In this document: piece by piece, positions 7,622 to 9,925 of the stretch
How the letters are laid out: every line of letters starts with the position of its first letter
Position numbering within the stretch: position 1 is the first letter of the stretch
Source of the DNA: DSM-111022 sp043424535
GTDB lineage: Bacteria > Bacillota > Bacilli > Lactobacillales > Aerococcaceae
Assembly (NCBI GenBank): GCA_043424535.1
Contig: JBHWOV010000056.1
Location: 1-9,925, forward strand
DNA: 9,925 bases
Direction: 5' to 3'
Translations under genes and position numbers: made by a program
The notes under the pieces: model-generated
Told to the model about the DNA's origin: nothing
Databases searched by the model: none
The model's input: only the letters and a program-made list of their open reading frames with translations

Positions 7622-7658
7622 AAGACCGCGAGACACACTCATTGTGTTTCGCGGTCTT
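7622..7658. terminator. bidirectional rho-independent terminator between tex and ppk2
   Basis: A 16-bp stem (7622-7637 with 7643-7658, one G-T pair) has a five-base loop. The plus side is followed by ATTTT. The minus side runs into an A/T-rich tract with TTTTT. It lies just beyond the ppk2 stop codon (7662-7664), so it serves both convergent genes. Confidence 0.9.
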
Positions 7659-7661
7659 ATT

Positions 7662-8537
7662 TTAACGTTCACCATTTTTTAATTGTTGAGCATATTTCTG
7701 ATATTTTTCTTTTTCTTCATCTGAGAATGTTGGATATTGTGGATCGATGCCTTCCAAAACTTGGATAATCGCTTGGGTAGCAATTTTTCTAGATAACCAT
7801 GGATTATCAGCTGGTAGAATATACCATGGTGCTTCCAAACTGGCTGTTGAATTGATCATCTTTTCAAAAGTATCTTGGAATAAATCCCATTTTTCACGGT
7901 CTTCAATATCAGATTCTGAAAACTCATGATTCTTTTTAGGGTCCTCAATACGTTCGATTAAACGTTTAGCTTGGGTTTCTTTTGAGAGATTAAAGAAGAA
8001 TTTGATGGTAGGGAATCCATTTTCAGCTAAATAAAGCTCGAAATTTTTGATTTGTTCAGATCTTTGGGCAAAGGCCTCTTCTTTTTCTTTCATATGTTCG
8101 GGTAATTTACTGTCTTCTAATGAGTCATGAACAATTGGTGAAATAATATCTTCATAATATGAACGATTGAGAATGGCAATTTGTCCTCGTTTAGGTAGTC
8201 CTTCATTCATCCGCCATAAATAATCATGGCTTTGTTCCTCTTCAGAAGGTTCTGAGAAAGAAGTAACTTTCAATCCTTGAGGCAATAAAGCAGAGAAAAT
8301 ATGTTCAATAATTTCATCTTTTCCTGCAGCGTCCATCGCTTGTAATGCTAAGAGAACACCATTTTTTTCTTCTGCAAAGAGCGCTTGATGTAAGTCATCC
8401 ATTCTAGGAATAAGTGTTTCTTGTATTTCTTTTTTTATCGCTTCTTCTTCTGAGTCATCTAATAATTGTGTAGGATAATCAGAAAGTTTGATTTTTTGTG
8501 TTGTTACTTTGAAGTCTTCGAATTCGTTAAATGTCAT
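7662..8537 (-). CDS. PPK2-family polyphosphate kinase / polyphosphate:nucleotide phosphotransferase, divergent
   Basis: This 291-residue soluble protein belongs to the PPK2 P-loop family, which moves phosphate between polyphosphate and nucleotides. Seen in sequence are a Walker A region QAMDAAGKD (66-74), SEPSEEEQSHDYLWR (95-109), Walker B-like LNRSYYEDI (123-131), a lid region RIEDPKKN (196-203) followed by FSESDIEDREKWD (206-218), and APWYILPADNPW (236-247). The order and spacing match single-domain class III/I enzymes. Several usually conserved residues differ: the first P-loop Gly is Ala67, the usual GTIK is EIIE (75-78), and the usual NWKF is NHEF (203-206). Activity or substrate may therefore differ. 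AAGGAGG lies eight bases before the ATG. It is monocistronic, between its own -10 and a bidirectional terminator. Confidence 0.85.
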   Translation of the reverse strand: MTFNEFEDFKVTTQKIKLSDYPTQLLDDSEEEAIKKEIQETLIPRMDDLHQALFAEEKNGVLLALQAMDAAGKDEIIEHIFSALLPQGLKVTSFSEPSEEEQSHDYLWRMNEGLPKRGQIAILNRSYYEDIISPIVHDSLEDSKLPEHMKEKEEAFAQRSEQIKNFELYLAENGFPTIKFFFNLSKETQAKRLIERIEDPKKNHEFSESDIEDREKWDLFQDTFEKMINSTASLEAPWYILPADNPWLSRKIATQAIIQVLEGIDPQYPTFSDEEKEKYQKYAQQLKNGER

Positions 8538-8561
8538 GTGCTTATCCTCCTTATATAGGAT

Positions 8562-8567
8562 AGTGTA
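8562..8567 (-). promoter_or_regulatory. candidate extended -10 element for ppk2
   Basis: The minus strand reads TGCTACACT (8570-8562), an extended -10 with two mismatches in the hexamer. No recognisable -35 lies 16-18 bases upstream. It is 10 bases upstream of the AGGAGG site, so the leader is very short. Confidence 0.4.
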
Positions 8568-8616
8568 GCATGATTTTCATAAAATAGCTGAATTAATGTC
8601 AGGTAAAAGAGCTAAA

Positions 8617-8648
8617 ACAAAAAAACCATCTCACAGATGAGATGGTTT
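8617..8648 (-). terminator. rho-independent terminator downstream of the tRNA 3' end
   Basis: An 11-bp perfect stem, 8638-8648 with 8623-8633, has a four-base loop and is followed on the minus strand by a run of T (8625-8619). It lies about 20 bases after the tRNA 3' end and probably was the terminator of the intact tRNA gene. In the present arrangement it would also end transcripts of the integrase gene. Confidence 0.85.
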
Positions 8649-8668
8649 GTAACTTGGCTTTAACACAA

Positions 8669-8693
8669 TGCGGTCGATGGGATTTGAACCCAC
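8669..8693 (-). tRNA. 3' fragment of a tRNA gene (acceptor 3' strand and T-arm; element attachment site)
   Basis: On the minus strand the T-arm GTGGG-TTCAAAT-CCCAT (8693-8677) folds with one G-T pair. It is followed by the acceptor 3' strand CGACCGC (8676-8670) and a discriminator A (8669); CCA is not encoded. The matching 5' strand GCGGTCG, D-arm and anticodon arm are absent from the next 100 bases, so this is not a whole gene. A 5' strand of GCGGTCG would fit a leucine tRNA of Bacillota, but the isotype is not proven. The fragment sits between a terminator and an integrase gene, the usual sign of integration into a tRNA 3' end. The exact end of the shared core on the element side cannot be set from this window. 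Confidence 0.8.
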
Positions 8694-8762
8694 ACACCTT
8701 ATTATTGACGATTAACCTTGATGGTATGCCTTTTCATCTCTATTCAACTTAATATTTCCATC

Positions 8763-8786
8763 AAAAGTTTAGATAGAAGTTTAGAT
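8763..8786. repeat. tandem 12-bp direct repeat beside the integrase gene
   Basis: AAAAGTTTAGAT (8763-8774) is followed at once by AGAAGTTTAGAT (8775-8786), 11 of 12 bases identical. The pair ends one base before the integrase stop codon. Position and form suit arm-type binding sites for the integrase N-terminal domain, but this is inference. Confidence 0.5.
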
Positions 8787-8787
8787 T

Positions 8788-9925
8788 TTAATTGTTTGCC
8801 TCTAAAAAACGAGCAAATTTTTCCGCTGATTCATCTCTACTTTGTGGAGTGACATGGGCGTATACGTTCATGGTTGTTTGAATATCTTTGTGCCCTAGTC
8901 TTTCCATAACATCTTTCATAGAAACGCCCGCCTCAAAAAGCAGCGAACAGTGCGTATGACGGAAGCCATGGATATTAATCATTTCAAGCCCGTATTTGTC
9001 GCAAACCCTTTTCAAAACTTTTCTAGGTGCTGACAAACATAAATGGCGGTTATTCGGTAACGATGTAAAAATGAACTGATCTTTGCCTAGAGCATTGAAG
9101 CCAAAGCCAATAAGTAATTTAGCTTGTTCTTTTTTCCATTCTTTTAAGATATTCAAAGTATCATTGTCAAGCGTGATAGTGCGCTTGCTTGATTCTGTTT
9201 TGGGTTCATTGATAATTTCTTGACTGTTTAAACCTACCGTAAAAGTTTCATCAATTCTTAGAAGTCCGTCTATAAAATTGACATCGTTCCATCTTAAAGC
9301 TAGACATTCGCCCCGTCTTATTCCCGTGTAAGCCAATAACCTAAATAAAGCAATGAATTTATATGAATCTTCATTCTTATAGAGGGCGTCCATGAATTTG
9401 TTTAATTCTTCTTTGTCCCAAAAGTCTTTAGTTTTCTTTTCTTTGTTGTAATCCAATTTCTTTGTAGGGACATGAACAAGGTCACAGGGATTAGTCTTTA
9501 TGTATCCTCTTTGGTATGCAAGTTCAATAGGTTTTTTTGCATAATTGTATCTTTTGCGGTAAGAAGTGCTTTTTTTATAGAGTTTATTCACGAATTTTTG
9601 TAAATGAGGCGCTGATATTTTATCTATAAGTAAGTCGCCCAATTCAGGTAAGATATTTAATTCAAACATACGTTTTGTAGTGTGGTACGAACTTTCACGC
9701 ACTTCATTTTTGTATATTTCTAGCCATTCATGGTATAATTCTTTATAAGTTAATGATTTTCTTTGGACGGTATTATCGCCGTTTTCAAGCCTCTTAATCG
9801 CTTTATTGAGTGATTGAGTGGCTTCTTTTTTTGTCTTGAACCCTTTTCTATTGATGTTCTTTTGTTTCCCAGTCTTTGGATCAACACCAAGGTAACCACT
9901 AATACGCCATAATTGCTTGCCATTG
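8788..9925 (-). CDS. int: tyrosine recombinase / site-specific integrase (partial, N-terminus outside window)
   Basis: The frame is open from the right edge to the TAA at 8788, giving 378 visible residues (numbered from the codon at 9924-9922). A GTG at 9702 is inside the gene, not its start. The first 40 or so residues (from WRISGYLGVDPKTGKQK) form an AP2-like arm-binding domain. A SAM-like core-binding domain follows (about 55-150, starting LTYKELYHEWLE). The catalytic domain (about 165-375) shows all expected residues: Arg203 in TGIRRGE, Lys242 in PKTESSKRT, His319 and Arg322 in HGFRH, His345 in LGHKD, and Tyr355 in NVYAHV. It would catalyse integration and excision at the tRNA site beside it. 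The organisation is that of Tn916/temperate-phage integrases of Bacillota. It appears intact; only its 5' end is cut by the window. Confidence 0.95.
   Translation of the reverse strand, partial: NGKQLWRISGYLGVDPKTGKQKNINRKGFKTKKEATQSLNKAIKRLENGDNTVQRKSLTYKELYHEWLEIYKNEVRESSYHTTKRMFELNILPELGDLLIDKISAPHLQKFVNKLYKKSTSYRKRYNYAKKPIELAYQRGYIKTNPCDLVHVPTKKLDYNKEKKTKDFWDKEELNKFMDALYKNEDSYKFIALFRLLAYTGIRRGECLALRWNDVNFIDGLLRIDETFTVGLNSQEIINEPKTESSKRTITLDNDTLNILKEWKKEQAKLLIGFGFNALGKDQFIFTSLPNNRHLCLSAPRKVLKRVCDKYGLEMINIHGFRHTHCSLLFEAGVSMKDVMERLGHKDIQTTMNVYAHVTPQSRDESAEKFARFLEANN

Larger units (their letters stand above)
8694..9925. mobile_element. left end of a tRNA-integrated prophage or integrative element (continues past the window)
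   Basis: The sequence right of the tRNA fragment has lost the tRNA body and holds a tyrosine recombinase gene next to the junction. The intact tRNA gene and second attachment site should lie beyond the right edge. Nothing in the window tells a prophage from an integrative conjugative element or a small island. The left boundary given is the last base that fits the T-arm; the real crossover lies within the tRNA sequence. Confidence 0.75.

Noticed and set aside
8572..8586. CodY-box-like sequence (GATTTTCATAAAATA, 12 of 15 to AATTTTCWGAAAATT) at the ppk2 promoter
   Set aside because: Three mismatches in AT-rich DNA are expected by chance often; no second box supports it.
1..9925. CRISPR array, toxin-antitoxin pair, insertion sequence or defence system
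   Set aside because: No regularly spaced repeats, transposase motifs, terminal inverted repeats or small paired genes are seen; only the integrase-bearing end of an element is present.

Overview
The window is AT-rich chromosomal DNA from a low-GC Gram-positive bacterium (Bacillota). Strong AGGAGG-type ribosome binding sites, a class II (DNA-binding) BirA next to BioY, an AzgA-type purine permease and Tex suggest Lactobacillales, perhaps Aerococcaceae or Carnobacteriaceae. The family is a guess from gene content, not a measured placement. No stretch longer than about 300 bases lacks a gene. The largest gap (8538-8787) holds a promoter, a terminator and a tRNA remnant.

Layout. At 1-55 (minus) is the first 18 codons of an unidentified gene leaving the window. 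Divergent from it, at 232-2935 (plus), is a probable three-gene unit: birA (biotin-protein ligase/repressor), bioY (biotin uptake S-component, start overlapping the birA stop) and a HAD-family phosphatase. The birA promoter carries a clean inverted repeat of the BirA-operator type, so biotin supply probably controls the unit. A bidirectional hairpin (2973-3006) ends it and also serves the convergent purine-base permease at 3032-4489 (minus). The region between the permease and the next plus-strand gene (4490-4670) contains two inverted PurBox-like sequences. A second plus-strand unit, 4671-7592, encodes a PPP-family calcineurin-like phosphatase and the RNA-binding protein Tex, with Tex starting at a TTG right after the phosphatase stop. 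A long bidirectional hairpin (7622-7658) separates Tex from a convergent, sequence-divergent PPK2-type polyphosphate kinase at 7662-8537 (minus).

The right end is a mobile-element boundary. A tRNA 3' fragment (acceptor strand plus T-arm, 8669-8693, minus), followed by its own terminator (8623-8648), abuts a tyrosine recombinase gene that runs off the right edge (8788-9925, minus). The tRNA has no D-arm, anticodon arm or 5' acceptor strand here. This fits an attachment site of a prophage or integrative element inserted in the 3' end of a tRNA gene, with the element extending rightwards.

Most of the window is ordinary housekeeping DNA. No obviously new multi-gene system is visible. The points most worth a second look are the BirA operator, the PurBox pair, the altered conserved residues of the PPK2 protein, and the attachment site with a tandem 12-mer beside the integrase.
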